Shown: positions 7,454-15,927, counted from the stretch's first letter. The stretch: 16,803 bases of DNA from UBA1801 sp035353395 (GCA_035353395.1 DAOPZL010000059.1:1-16803), one strand, 5' to 3'. Program-made: numbers and translations. Notes: generated from the sequence alone by a model not told the origin.

Positions 7454-8825
7454 GCTTGGGGGTGCACGCCCAGGCGGGGGAATGCCGTTCCGGCACCACC
7501 TCGATCCGGTTCCTGCCCTTGTGCTTGGCGATGTAGAGCGCCTCGTCCACGGCCTTGAAGAGCGTCTCGGCATCCAGGTCGGCGGGAGTGCCGACCCCGA
7601 AGCTGATGGTGGGGAAGATCGACTGGCCCGTCTCCAGGTGGATGGGATTCTCGTCGATCCGGCGCCTCAGCTTGTCCGCCACTTCGGTCCCGGCCTTCAG
7701 GTCCGTCTCCGTGAGGATGATCGCGAACTCCTCGCCCCCGATCCGGAACGCCAGGTCGGACCGGCGCAGGGAGGTCCGGATCCTCTCCGCCAGCAGCTTC
7801 AGCACCTGGTCCCCGATCAAGTGGCCGAACCGGTCGTTGATGAGCTTGAAGTAGTCGATGTCCCCCAGGATCAGCACGAAGGGCCGGTGCTGGCGCGCCC
7901 ACTGGCCGATCGCCCCCTCGAGGTTCTGGTTGAAGGCGCGGCGGTTGAGGAGCCCCGTCAAGGGATCCGTCAGGACCTCGCTGCGCAGGGAGGAGGCCTC
8001 CAGTTCCAGGCGCTGGCGGCGCTCCTGGATGCCGGGGATCCGCGACTGGAACTCCCGGTGCATCCGCCTGAGGTGCTGCCACTCCATGCCTCTTCTCAGC
8101 GCGTGCAGGAGGAGGGGGTCCGAGAGGGGGACGGGAATCCAGTCCATGATTCCCGAAAGGGTCAGCTTCCGCTGCAGCCCCTCGCCGGGGAAGCGACCGG
8201 CCAGGATGATGTACGGCCTGGACGGATGGTCCCTCAGGGTTTCCAGGAGCCGGAGCGTCCGTTCCCCGGTGGGATCCAGGCCGAGGAGGATGACCGGGGC
8301 CTGGAGTTCTTCCTGTCGGATCGCGAGGCGCTGGGGAGGGCAGGGGGTCAGCCTGAATCCGAAGTGGTCCACCAGGTTGCCGATCCGTCCGCACTGGGCC
8401 CTGGAGAACCCCGTCGCCAGGACGGGGACCTGGGGGGCGGTCCGCGGGGCGAGGCCGCCTTCGAGGGCGGGCGCCAGGATCCCCAGGATCCGCTCGAGGC
8501 TGTCGTGGGCGGAGAACCGGCCGTCGATATCCGTTTCCAGAGGGTCTTCCTGGGCGGCTTCGAGGACGGGCGTGTCGTAGATCAGGAAGACGGGCAGGTT
8601 CCGGAAGGGGTGTCTCGCCTCTCCCCGCAGCAGCGCGCTGAAGCGCAAGCCGTCCAGGGAATCTCCGTCGGCGTCCACGAGCAGGAGGTGCGCCTCCTTC
8701 CAGACCTCGAGGGCCAGAGCCTGCAGAGGGTCCGGAACATGCCGGACCTGATGGCCGGCGGCCTCGAAGGCCGTTCTCAGCTGTTCCACCAGGTCTGCAT
8801 GCTTGGTGATCACCACGATGTTCAT
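7443..8825 (-). CDS. Diguanylate cyclase, PleD-like architecture with two degenerate receiver domains
   Basis: A 460-aa protein: receiver-like domain 1 (~1-120), receiver-like domain 2 (~133-250), a helical linker (~255-295) and a GGDEF domain (~295-450). The active site is G363-G364-E365-E366-F367. RRSD at 354-357, five residues upstream, is a canonical inhibitory I-site, so it should make cyclic-di-GMP with product inhibition. Receiver 1 keeps Asp51 in LLLVDADGD, but the acidic pair after strand 1 is replaced (VVITKHAD). Receiver 2 has Gly where the phospho-Asp should be (ILLGLDPTGE) and lacks the KP motif. Phosphorylation control is therefore doubtful. It lies 55 bases downstream of trxB on the same strand. 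The start has only a weak AAGAAG ribosome site, and MNIVVITK is a natural receiver N-terminus. No membrane segments; cytoplasmic. Confidence 0.9.
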   Translation of the reverse strand: MNIVVITKHADLVEQLRTAFEAAGHQVRHVPDPLQALALEVWKEAHLLLVDADGDSLDGLRFSALLRGEARHPFRNLPVFLIYDTPVLEAAQEDPLETDIDGRFSAHDSLERILGILAPALEGGLAPRTAPQVPVLATGFSRAQCGRIGNLVDHFGFRLTPCPPQRLAIRQEELQAPVILLGLDPTGERTLRLLETLRDHPSRPYIILAGRFPGEGLQRKLTLSGIMDWIPVPLSDPLLLHALRRGMEWQHLRRMHREFQSRIPGIQERRQRLELEASSLRSEVLTDPLTGLLNRRAFNQNLEGAIGQWARQHRPFVLILGDIDYFKLINDRFGHLIGDQVLKLLAERIRTSLRRSDLAFRIGGEEFAIILTETDLKAGTEVADKLRRRIDENPIHLETGQSIFPTISFGVGTPADLDAETLFKAVDEALYIAKHKGRNRIEVVPERHSPAWACTPKLSG

Positions 8826-8880
8826 GGGTGCGCTTCTTTGCGTGAAGAAGGAACGGCGGCGGAGACCGCGAGGCCGGCGA

Positions 8881-9855
8881 CTATTCCACCAGGCCCTGGG
8901 CCAGGAGCCAGTGCTCGGCGTCGATGGCGGCCATGCAGCCGGATCCTGCGGCCGTGATCGCCTGGCGATAGGTGGGGTCCTGGACGTCCCCGGCCGCGAA
9001 GACCCCTTCGACGGCCGTGCGGGTGGATCCCTTCTCCACCAGGAGGTATCCGGCCTCGTCCATCGGGAGCTGGGCCTGGAAGAGTTCCGTGTTGGGCTTG
9101 TGGCCGATGGCCACGAACAGGCCGTCGATGACCAGCTCCGAGAACTCGCCGGTCACCACGTCCCTGAGCCGCAGGGCCCGGATCTTCTCCATCCCCTCGC
9201 CCGTGGACAGGGGCTGCACCTGGGTCAGGATCCCGTCCACGACCTTGTTCCAGGCGAACTGGATCTTCCCGTTCCGGAAGGCCCGCTCCTGCATGGCCTT
9301 GGAGGCGCGCAGCCTGTCGCGGCGGTGGATCACGGTGACCTTGGAGGCGAACTTGGAGAGGAAGGCGGCCTCCTCCAGGGCCGTGTCTCCGCCGCCGACG
9401 ACCGCGATCTCCTTCCCCCGGTAGAAGAACCCGTCGCAGGTGGCGCACGCCGAGACGCCTCCGCCCTTCCGGCTCAGCTCCTCGTCCTTCCCGAGCCCCA
9501 TCCACCTCGCGGAGGCTCCCGTGGCGATGATCAGCGCGTCGCACGTGCAGTCCCCCCGGTCGGAGGAGAGGCGGAAGGGCCTCGAGCCCAGGTCCGCCTT
9601 CACGATGGTCTCGGGCCGGATGTCCGTGCCGAACCGGAGGGCCTGCTCCCGCATCGTCTCCATCAGGGAGGGCCCCAGGATGCCCTCCTTGAAGCCGGGG
9701 AAGTTCTCCACCTCGGTCGTGATGGTCAACTGTCCGCCGGGCTGGGCGCCCTCGAAGACGACCGGGGCCAGGTTGGCCCTGGCCGCGTAGATGGCGGCGG
9801 TGTATCCGGCTGGGCCGGTCCCGATGATGGCGAGCTTGTGGTGGGATGCGGGCAT
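8881..9855 (-). CDS. trxB: Thioredoxin-disulfide reductase
   Basis: FAD- and NADPH-dependent enzyme that reduces thioredoxin in the cytoplasm. 324 aa, normal for the low-molecular-weight bacterial type. The N-terminal FAD motif GTGPAG is at 12-17, the redox-active pair Cys137-Ala-Thr-Cys140 sits in ACATCDGFF, the NADPH motif VVGGGDTALEEA and the HRRDRLRAS basic motif follow, and the second FAD motif GVFAAGDV is near the C-terminus. A longer frame starts at 9882, but the ATG at 9855 has GAGG at the right distance and puts the FAD motif at the usual place. It is the first gene of the minus-strand pair with the diguanylate cyclase and diverges from the recJ run. Family assignment is firm. Confidence 0.95.
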   Translation of the reverse strand: MPASHHKLAIIGTGPAGYTAAIYAARANLAPVVFEGAQPGGQLTITTEVENFPGFKEGILGPSLMETMREQALRFGTDIRPETIVKADLGSRPFRLSSDRGDCTCDALIIATGASARWMGLGKDEELSRKGGGVSACATCDGFFYRGKEIAVVGGGDTALEEAAFLSKFASKVTVIHRRDRLRASKAMQERAFRNGKIQFAWNKVVDGILTQVQPLSTGEGMEKIRALRLRDVVTGEFSELVIDGLFVAIGHKPNTELFQAQLPMDEAGYLLVEKGSTRTAVEGVFAAGDVQDPTYRQAITAAGSGCMAAIDAEHWLLAQGLVE

Positions 9856-9926
9856 GCGTGACCTCACGTCGATCGGGGACATCTTGACTCATGATGCCAC
9901 GCCTGTCCGGGGGGAGGGAGGAACCC

Positions 9927-9955
9927 TGGTCAGGATCGGACGGCCCCAATACACT
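9927..9955 (+). promoter_or_regulatory. Candidate promoter for the recJ-lpt-rpoN-hpf run
   Basis: TGGTCA (9927-9932, four of six to TTGACA), a 17-base spacer, then TACACT (9950-9955, four of six to TATAAT). Transcription would begin near 9962, about 19 bases before the ATG of the small ORF at 9981. It sits in the only sizeable gap upstream of the run. The evidence is motif matching by eye only. Confidence 0.3.
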
Positions 9956-9980
9956 CGAAGAGGAGTCCGACAGAGGTGTC

Positions 9981-10136
9981 ATGATCGAAAATCCAGTGGA
10001 GCTGGCCGAACCGGAGATCCGGGCGTGGGCGCCGGACCGGGATCCGGCGAAGGCCGAGACGGAAGGCAGGCCGGCGAGGAAGATTGACAACCTCAAGCGT
10101 GGAGTGTCCCCCAGCACGGGGTGGTCCGTTTCATGA
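9981..10136 (+). CDS. Possible 51-aa leader or small protein, coupled to recJ
   Basis: Not recognised. The ORF starts with ATG preceded by GAGG at a short spacing (within cagaggtgtc), and its TGA stop overlaps the recJ ATG in the four-base ATGA form seen at the next junctions too. About three quarters of its codons end in G or C, in keeping with neighbouring genes. The product begins MIENPVELAEPEIRAW, is rich in charged residues and Pro, and has no membrane segment. It may be a real small protein, or a translated leader that delivers ribosomes to recJ. Alternatively it is fortuitous and this is just the recJ leader. The overlap and codon pattern favour translation but do not prove it. Confidence 0.4.
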   Translation: MIENPVELAEPEIRAWAPDRDPAKAETEGRPARKIDNLKRGVSPSTGWSVS

Positions 10137-11809
10137 AGCTTCACTCGTGGCGCGCGAGGCGCCTCATTCCTGGAGGAACCTCTCCCTGGCGCTGTCTCGA
10201 ACGCGCCTGGGACATCTCCGCGGCGAGCGCCCGGCTGGCCTGGCTCCGGGGAATCGACGCCCCGGAGGAACTCGCCTGGAGACTGGATCCCTCCTGGGAG
10301 CGCACCTGTGATCCCTATCTCCTGGCCGGCATGAGCGAGGCCGTCGCGCGGATCCGCCGGGCCGTGGAGGCCCAGGAATCCATCTGCATCTACGGCGACT
10401 ACGACGTGGACGGCGTGACCGCCACGGCCCTCCTCTTCAGGGTGCTGGAACGGCTGGGCGCCCGGGTCAGCCATTTCATCCCCAACCGGTTCAGCGACGG
10501 CTACGGCCTGCACATGGACTGCATCCGGGACCTCGCCGCGTCGCACACCCTGATGATCTCCGTGGACTGCGGCGTGCGCTCGGTGGAGGAAGTGGCCGCC
10601 AGCCGGGAACTTGGCCTCGAATGGGTCGTCACCGACCACCACGCCCTGGGCCCCGGCCTGCCGGAGGCCTGCGCCGTGATCCATCCCGCCCTGGGGGACC
10701 ATCCCAACCGGCACCTCGCCGGGGTCGGCGTCGCGTTCAAGCTGGCCCAGTCCCTGCTGGACGCCGTCCCGGTGCCCAGGGGAAGCGACGCGGCCTTCCT
10801 GGACGGCCTCCTCAAGCTGGTGGCCCTCGGCACCCTGGCGGACATGGTGCCGCTGGCCGGCGAGAACGCCCTCCTGGTGAAGCGCGGCCTCAAGGCCCTG
10901 GCCGGAGCCAATGGGCCCGGCCTGACCCGCCTGCTCAAGCTCGCGCGGATCGAGGGCGAACCGGGAGCCCAGCAGATCGTCTTCGGCGTGGCGCCGCGGC
11001 TCAATGCGGTCGGGCGGATGGGCGGGGCCGAGGATGCGGTCCAGCTGCTGCTGACGAGGTCCGCCCGGGAGGCCGACGCGCTCGCGGAGCGGGTGGAGCG
11101 GCTCAACCTCGAGAGGCGGACGGTCCAGCGCCGCCTGCTCGGCAGCCTGCCGCCCCACGACGGCTCCGCCTTCGACCTCGTGATGGCGCCCGAGGCCCAC
11201 AAGGGCGTGATCGGCATCGTGGCCGGGCAGCGGATGCGGGAGAACGGCGTTCCGACCGCCGTCTGCACCGTCCAGGACCGGGTCGCCCACGGTTCCCTGC
11301 GCGCGCCGGAAGGCTACGATCTCAGCGCGCTGCTGGAGCTGGCCCGCCCGTTCCTGCGTTCCGGCGGAGGGCACAAGTCGGCCGCGGGCATGAGCTTCGA
11401 CCTTGCCAGGCTGCCCTTCGTCCGGGAGGCCATGCTGCGGGGAGCCGCCCAGCAGGCCCGGGAGATGATCCCGCCCGCTCTCGCACTGGACGGACGCTCC
11501 GTCGACCTGGTCCCTTCCGCCCCGGACCTGCGCATGCTGGAACCCTTCGGTCAGGGCTTCCCCGAGCCCGTCGTGGGCATCGAGGGATCCTTCGGAGGGG
11601 CCATGCAGCAGTTCGGCGAAGGACACCGGAAGTTCCGCTTCGAGGGCCAGGATCTCGAGATGGTCTGGTTCAACGGCGAGGAGGCCGCGGCCGATTTCCG
11701 CGCGGGTGACTTCCTCAGGCTGGCAGCCTCGCCGCAGGATCATCCCCGCTGGGGACGGTCCTGGAACGTGAAGGCCGCCCTGGCGCCCGCTCCGGAGGCG
11801 CCCCGATGA
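10133..11809 (+). CDS. recJ: Single-stranded-DNA-specific exonuclease RecJ
   Basis: 5'-3' exonuclease on single-stranded DNA in recombination, mismatch and base-excision repair. 558 aa, usual length. DHH phosphoesterase motifs: DYDVDG at 89-94, Asp145 in SVDCG, Asp168-His169-His170 (TDHH), and AGVGVAF in motif IV. DHHA1 domain: GSLRAPEGYDL and GGGHKSAAG from 411. The C-terminal OB-like region holds EPFGQGFPEPV. The ATG at 10133 follows a G-rich ribosome site (GGGGTGG at 10118-10124); an in-frame GTG at 10121 is less well placed. Its start overlaps the upstream 51-codon ORF (ATGA), and its stop overlaps the next gene's ATG (ATGA at 11806-11809), so it is the first large gene of a coupled run with lipopolysaccharide export genes. 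Firm. Confidence 0.95.
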   Translation: MKLHSWRARRLIPGGTSPWRCLERAWDISAASARLAWLRGIDAPEELAWRLDPSWERTCDPYLLAGMSEAVARIRRAVEAQESICIYGDYDVDGVTATALLFRVLERLGARVSHFIPNRFSDGYGLHMDCIRDLAASHTLMISVDCGVRSVEEVAASRELGLEWVVTDHHALGPGLPEACAVIHPALGDHPNRHLAGVGVAFKLAQSLLDAVPVPRGSDAAFLDGLLKLVALGTLADMVPLAGENALLVKRGLKALAGANGPGLTRLLKLARIEGEPGAQQIVFGVAPRLNAVGRMGGAEDAVQLLLTRSAREADALAERVERLNLERRTVQRRLLGSLPPHDGSAFDLVMAPEAHKGVIGIVAGQRMRENGVPTAVCTVQDRVAHGSLRAPEGYDLSALLELARPFLRSGGGHKSAAGMSFDLARLPFVREAMLRGAAQQAREMIPPALALDGRSVDLVPSAPDLRMLEPFGQGFPEPVVGIEGSFGGAMQQFGEGHRKFRFEGQDLEMVWFNGEEAAADFRAGDFLRLAASPQDHPRWGRSWNVKAALAPAPEAPR

Positions 11810-13527
11810 GAGCCTGGCGCCTGGTCAGCGCCCGCAACCCGCTCTGGCGCGGGGTCGGCCTCGGCCTGCTCCTCGCGGCCCTGGCGGGCACCATCGTCTT
11901 CATCCACCTCGGCCCCAGCCCGCTCGAGCCCAGGCCCCAGGGGCACGTCCCCGCCGGGGACGCCGTGGGGAAGATCGGAACCTACACCGAGCTGCTCGGC
12001 AACAGCCGGTTCCTGCTGGCCTACGACGCGATCCTCGGCGAGATGGAGAACCTGCAGCTGAAAGGCGTCCGCGGCCGGCTGGAGGAGCCGGGGACCCTGT
12101 GGCTGATGACGTCTCCGACGGCCCGGAAGACGGGGGACGGTCTCTGGTCCCTCGACGGTCCGATGGAGATCGAGGCGCGGGACCCCGGCGGCAAGACCCT
12201 CCTCGGGAAGGGCAGGATCGAGAGGCCGGAGACGGGGATCCGCTGGGACCACGGGGTCTGGACGGGGATGTCCACCCTGGTCTGGGACGACCTCCAGGGC
12301 CAGGGCAGGGGGCGCTGGACCCTGCCGCCGGGCTGGCGCCGGGAACTGGACGGGAAGTTCATCATCGAGAACAAGCCCGTGCACTGGGAAGCCGCCGGTC
12401 CGGGAACCGTCCGGTCCATGGACGCCCAGAGCCTCTGGACGACCCTCGGCTTCACGAACGGGCGGATGGAGCAGATCAAGGCCCAACTCGTGGGAGGCCG
12501 CCTCCAGGCTCCGTCCGCCGAACTGTCCCCCTCCTCCATCCGCTGGTCCGGCCCCATCCGCTTCCAGCGGGAGGATGGCTGGACCGGGGAAGCCGGCTCC
12601 GCGCTGGCGCCCCGGTCAGGCCGTGCCGCGTCCGCCGTGGACCGGGTGGATCTCAAGGATTTCCAGGCCCGCCGGTCGCTGCCCGAGGGGCCCGAGACCC
12701 TCCAGTCCGAAGGGGCCCGGTGGAGCCCGGCAGGCATCAGGGCCGAGGGGAACGTGCGGTGGGACCAGCCCAGGGACGGTGCCCGCCTCTCGCTCCGGGC
12801 GCCCCGGGTCCTGCTCCGCGAGGCCGCCGGGGCCGACCTGCCCCCCGATCTCCAGGTCGGGGAAGCGCGGGCCGAGGGGCTGGCGGTGCTGACCTGGGGC
12901 ACGCGCTCCCTGAGCAGCCCCCGCATGGACGTGCGACGGCCCGAGCAGACCTGGCGGATCCAGGCGCCCACCCTGGGGCGGAGCGAGCAGGGCACCTTTT
13001 CGGCCGGAGCCGGCTCCGGGGGTCCCACCCGGTGGGTGTTCGAAGGGCCCATCCGGGCGACCCTGATCCCCTCGGGCAACCTGAGGGGGGACCGCCTCGT
13101 CTGGGAGGATTCCGGCTGGACCCTGACTGGTCGCCCGGCGACCTGGAACGGGCTGCGGGAGCGCCTTTCCGGCCCAAGGCTGATCCGCAAGGCCGACGCG
13201 GTCCTGTTCCCCGAGGGGGTGAGCGGCGCCTTTTCGGCTCCCGAGGGGGATATCGTGATCCGGGCGGACCAGGGGAAGAACGTCGCGGACACCGTGACCT
13301 TCCAGGGCAGGGTGGACTGCCAGGGACAGGGATGGCAGCTCCAGTCCAATCAATTGACGGCGAGGATCGTTCCCGGCAACCAGGTCAAGTCGGTCGCCGC
13401 CAGGGGGCAGATCACGCTTCGAGGCAGGATCGGGGAAGGCCGGGGCGAATCCCTGGAGCTGGACCTGGTGGACAAGGTGGCACGATGGCAGGGACGCGTG
13501 AAAGGATCAGCGGAGGTTCAGCCGTGA
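11806..13527 (+). CDS. Long LptC/LptA-like periplasmic LPS export protein
   Basis: 573 aa. One N-terminal membrane segment (about 15-35, VGLGLLLAALAGTIVFIHL) after a basic start resembles the LptC anchor. The remainder is predicted periplasmic and rich in short beta strands. The last ~85 residues (about 486-570) read like an LptA/OstA jellyroll: VADTVTFQGRVDCQGQGWQLQSN, then VKSVAARGQITLRG and a LELDLVDKVARWQGRVKG ending. LptC (~190 aa) and LptA (~180 aa) are normally separate genes just before lptB. Here this single ORF fills that place, with ATGA overlap to recJ and GTGA overlap to lptB. I infer a fused or extended bridge protein linking the inner-membrane transporter to LptD. The middle ~400 residues match nothing I recognise, and the exact boundary between LptC-like and LptA-like parts is unknown. 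Confidence 0.7.
   Translation: MRAWRLVSARNPLWRGVGLGLLLAALAGTIVFIHLGPSPLEPRPQGHVPAGDAVGKIGTYTELLGNSRFLLAYDAILGEMENLQLKGVRGRLEEPGTLWLMTSPTARKTGDGLWSLDGPMEIEARDPGGKTLLGKGRIERPETGIRWDHGVWTGMSTLVWDDLQGQGRGRWTLPPGWRRELDGKFIIENKPVHWEAAGPGTVRSMDAQSLWTTLGFTNGRMEQIKAQLVGGRLQAPSAELSPSSIRWSGPIRFQREDGWTGEAGSALAPRSGRAASAVDRVDLKDFQARRSLPEGPETLQSEGARWSPAGIRAEGNVRWDQPRDGARLSLRAPRVLLREAAGADLPPDLQVGEARAEGLAVLTWGTRSLSSPRMDVRRPEQTWRIQAPTLGRSEQGTFSAGAGSGGPTRWVFEGPIRATLIPSGNLRGDRLVWEDSGWTLTGRPATWNGLRERLSGPRLIRKADAVLFPEGVSGAFSAPEGDIVIRADQGKNVADTVTFQGRVDCQGQGWQLQSNQLTARIVPGNQVKSVAARGQITLRGRIGEGRGESLELDLVDKVARWQGRVKGSAEVQP
13512..13516 (+). promoter_or_regulatory. Ribosome binding site deciding the lptB GTG start
   Basis: GGAGG lies seven bases before the GTG at 13524. 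It favours this start over the in-frame ATG at 13485, which would add 13 residues and overlap the upstream gene by over 40 bases. Confidence 0.75.
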
Positions 13528-14264
13528 CGACGCCCCAGGAATTCCGGTTGGAGGCGATGTCCCTGTACAAGCATTACGGGGACCGCACGGTGGTGCGGGA
13601 CGTGTCGCTGGAAGTCTCGCCGGGGGAAGTCGTCGGGCTCCTGGGGCCGAACGGCGCGGGGAAGACCACCACCTTCTACATGGTGGTCGGGGTGGATGCC
13701 CCGGACCAGGGGACCATCCGCTGGTGCGGCAAGGACATCACCACCATGCCGATGCACCGGAGGGCCCGGAAGGGCATCGGCTACCTCCCCCAGGAATCCA
13801 GCGTCTTCCGGGGGCTCACGGTATGGGAGAACCTGATGGCGCTCGCGGAGCTCCAGAAGATCCCGCGGGAGGAGCAGATCCAGCGGTGCGAAACCCTGCT
13901 GTCCGAGTTCCACCTCCAGAAGGTCCGCGGCACCCTGGGCATGAGCCTGTCCGGCGGCGAGCGGCGGAGGTGCGAGATGGCCCGCGCCCTGGTCACCCAG
14001 CCCCGGATCATGCTGCTGGACGAGCCCTTCGCGGGGGTCGACCCGAAATCGGTGATCGAGATCCAGGGCCTGATCGCCAACCTGAAGGCCCGGGGCATCG
14101 GCGTGCTCATCACGGACCACAATGTTCGGGAGACCTTGCAGATCGCGGATAGGGCCTATATCTTGGCGGATGGGATGATCATGAAGCATGGACTCCCCAA
14201 CGAGATCGCGGAGGATCCCGACATCCGGCGGATCTACCTCGGCGATCGTTTCAGACTGGACTAA
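13524..14264 (+). CDS. lptB: LPS export ABC transporter ATP-binding protein LptB
   Basis: Cytoplasmic ATPase that powers extraction of lipopolysaccharide from the inner membrane with LptF/LptG (not in this window). 246 aa, typical. Walker A GPNGAGKT at 41-48, Q-loop within YLPQESSVF, signature LSGGERRR from 142, Walker B LLDEPFAGVDP with Asp166-Glu167, and H-loop His199 in ITDHNVRET. The FAGVDP and DHNV sequences are characteristic of the LptB subfamily. GTG start by ribosome site; it overlaps the upstream gene's stop (GTGA). The TAA stop shares its last base with the rpoN ATG (TAATG). Placement between the LptC/A-like gene and rpoN supports the name. Confidence 0.96.
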   Translation: MTTPQEFRLEAMSLYKHYGDRTVVRDVSLEVSPGEVVGLLGPNGAGKTTTFYMVVGVDAPDQGTIRWCGKDITTMPMHRRARKGIGYLPQESSVFRGLTVWENLMALAELQKIPREEQIQRCETLLSEFHLQKVRGTLGMSLSGGERRRCEMARALVTQPRIMLLDEPFAGVDPKSVIEIQGLIANLKARGIGVLITDHNVRETLQIADRAYILADGMIMKHGLPNEIAEDPDIRRIYLGDRFRLD

Positions 14265-15838
14265 TGGCGAATCTCGGACCCAACATCTCTCAACGGCTCA
14301 CCCAGAGCCAGACCTTGGCGCTGACGCCGGCCATGCAGCTCAAGCTGAAACTCTGGCAGATGAACCTGCAGGAGCTCAGCCAGACGATCGAGCGGGAACT
14401 GGAGGAGAACCCCCTCCTGGAGCTGGTCGAGGACGGCGACGAGGTGCCCACCCTGGAGGCCATCGAGGAGGGCAGGGACTCGGAAGTCATGGAATCCAGC
14501 GACGCGCCCGCCCAGGAAGGCGCCGAGGTTCCCGAGGGGGCCGACACGGTCGATCTGGGACCGGCCCAGGAGACCCCGACCGAGATGAATCCCGAGAATC
14601 TCGAGGCCTTCACGGAGGAAGGCATCTCGCAGGTCCAGGAGACGGACATGGGGGCGGAAAACTCCTGGGATGCGGACATCCCCAGGACCAGCAACCTGCC
14701 GGACGACGAGAAGTCGAGCTGGGAGGACCGCCTGAGCAGCGTGGAGACCCTGCAGGAGCATCTCCTGGCCCAGCTCTACCAGACCCTCGAGATGGACGAT
14801 CCCCGCGCCGTCGCGCTCGAACGCGTCATCGACCACGTGGATCCCAAGGGATTCCTGAAGGTCGATCCCGACCTGCCGGCCGAATCCACCCGGGAGGAGC
14901 TGGCCCAGGACCTGGGCATCAGCCTGGAGGAGCTGGACGAGATGCTGGAGATCCTCCAGGACTTCGACCCCAGCGGCGTCGGCTGCTTCACGGTCCAGGA
15001 AAGCCTCCTGCTCCAGCTTCGCCACGCCGGCGCCGAGCCGGACGACCTGGCCGTGCGCATCATCCAGGACCATTCCGAGCTGTTGAGCCTCCGCGACAAC
15101 GCCAAGCTGCGGAAGGCCCTGGGATGCAGCGAGGAGGACCTCGCCGAGGCCCTGACCATCCTGCGCCACCTGCACCCCGCCCCCGGCCGGGCCTTCGATC
15201 CCGAAGGCGAGCGGGTGGTCAAGCCGGACGTCGTCGTGCTGAAGGGGGATGACGGCAACTGGCGGGTCTACCTGAACGACGAAGGCGTGCCCCGCCTGAA
15301 GGTCTGCCCCGGCTACAAGTCGTTCCTCGCCTCTTCGGAAGCCAAGAACGACAAGGATTTCATCCGCGAGCGCTACCGTTCCGCGCGGGACTTCATCCGA
15401 GGGGTGGAGGACCGGAACCGCACGGTGCTCAGGGTGGCGATGTCCATCGTGGACCTCCAGCGGGACTTCCTGGACCACGGGATCGAAGGGCTGCGCCCCA
15501 TGGTCCTGCGGGACGTCGCGGAGGCCACGGGGTTCCACGAGTCCACCATCTCCCGGGTCGTGAAGGCCAAGACCATCCACACCCCCCAGGGCCTCTTCGA
15601 CCTCAACTACTTCTTCAGCGCGAGCCTCGGATCCTCCAGCGGCGACGATGTCTCCGCCACCGTGGTCAAGCACAAGATCAAGGCCCTGGTCCAGGCGGAA
15701 GATCCCGCCAAGCCCCTGTCGGACGAGACCATCGCCCGCCTCCTCGAGCGGGACGGCATCAAGGTGGCCAGGAGAACCGTCAACAAGTACAGGGAAGAAC
15801 TGAAAATTCCTCCAGCTTCTCGGCGCCGGCGCCGATGA
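14264..15838 (+). CDS. rpoN: RNA polymerase sigma-54 factor
   Basis: Alternative sigma factor for activator-dependent promoters of the -24/-12 type. 524 aa. Region I (1-~50) has the Gln/Leu-rich activator-interacting segment (SQRLTQSQTLALTPAMQLKLKLWQ, then ELEENPLLEL). Region II (~52-150) is a long, very acidic linker, which accounts for the size slightly above the usual ~480. Region III has the core-binding domain, a helix-turn-helix around 415-436 (ATGFHESTISRVVKAK), and the RpoN box ARRTVNKYRE at 502-511 close to the C-terminus (ending SRRRRR). Start ATG overlaps the lptB stop by one base with no clear ribosome site of its own, so translation is probably coupled. hpf follows after ~90 bases. 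Confidence 0.97.
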   Translation: MANLGPNISQRLTQSQTLALTPAMQLKLKLWQMNLQELSQTIERELEENPLLELVEDGDEVPTLEAIEEGRDSEVMESSDAPAQEGAEVPEGADTVDLGPAQETPTEMNPENLEAFTEEGISQVQETDMGAENSWDADIPRTSNLPDDEKSSWEDRLSSVETLQEHLLAQLYQTLEMDDPRAVALERVIDHVDPKGFLKVDPDLPAESTREELAQDLGISLEELDEMLEILQDFDPSGVGCFTVQESLLLQLRHAGAEPDDLAVRIIQDHSELLSLRDNAKLRKALGCSEEDLAEALTILRHLHPAPGRAFDPEGERVVKPDVVVLKGDDGNWRVYLNDEGVPRLKVCPGYKSFLASSEAKNDKDFIRERYRSARDFIRGVEDRNRTVLRVAMSIVDLQRDFLDHGIEGLRPMVLRDVAEATGFHESTISRVVKAKTIHTPQGLFDLNYFFSASLGSSSGDDVSATVVKHKIKALVQAEDPAKPLSDETIARLLERDGIKVARRTVNKYREELKIPPASRRRRR

Positions 15839-15914
15839 GCTAGGGAACATGGTTGGGCTTGAAGACATCAGAAATTGCGAGCACGCCTTTCACCGGGCCA
15901 TCCGGCCCATTCAT

Positions 15915-15921
15915 AAAGGAG
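15915..15921 (+). promoter_or_regulatory. Ribosome binding site of hpf
   Basis: AAAGGAG lies six bases before the ATG at 15928. It is the strongest Shine-Dalgarno in the window and rules out the upstream in-frame TTG at 15853. A short GGGCC-ATCC-GGCCC hairpin lies just before it. Confidence 0.8.
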
Positions 15922-15927
15922 TCCGTG

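Noticed and set aside
2585..7573. 1662-codon open frame on the minus strand, opposite the RNase and lptD genes
   Set aside because: The plus strand encodes two recognised proteins with intact catalytic and family motifs. The antisense product is a G/P/R/L/E-rich low-complexity chain with no domain, as expected from GC-rich codons read in reverse.
8822..11743. 973-codon minus-strand open frame across trxB and recJ
   Set aside because: It runs antisense to recJ and out of frame with trxB, both of which are clear. Composition is shadow-like.
12099..13523. Upstream extension of the lptB frame giving a 721-aa protein
   Set aside because: The extension is an out-of-frame reading of the LptC/A-like gene. 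lptB has a proper ribosome site and GTG at 13524.
15853..15927. 25-residue N-terminal extension of HPF from a TTG
   Set aside because: The AAAGGAG site and ATG at 15928 match the family N-terminus.
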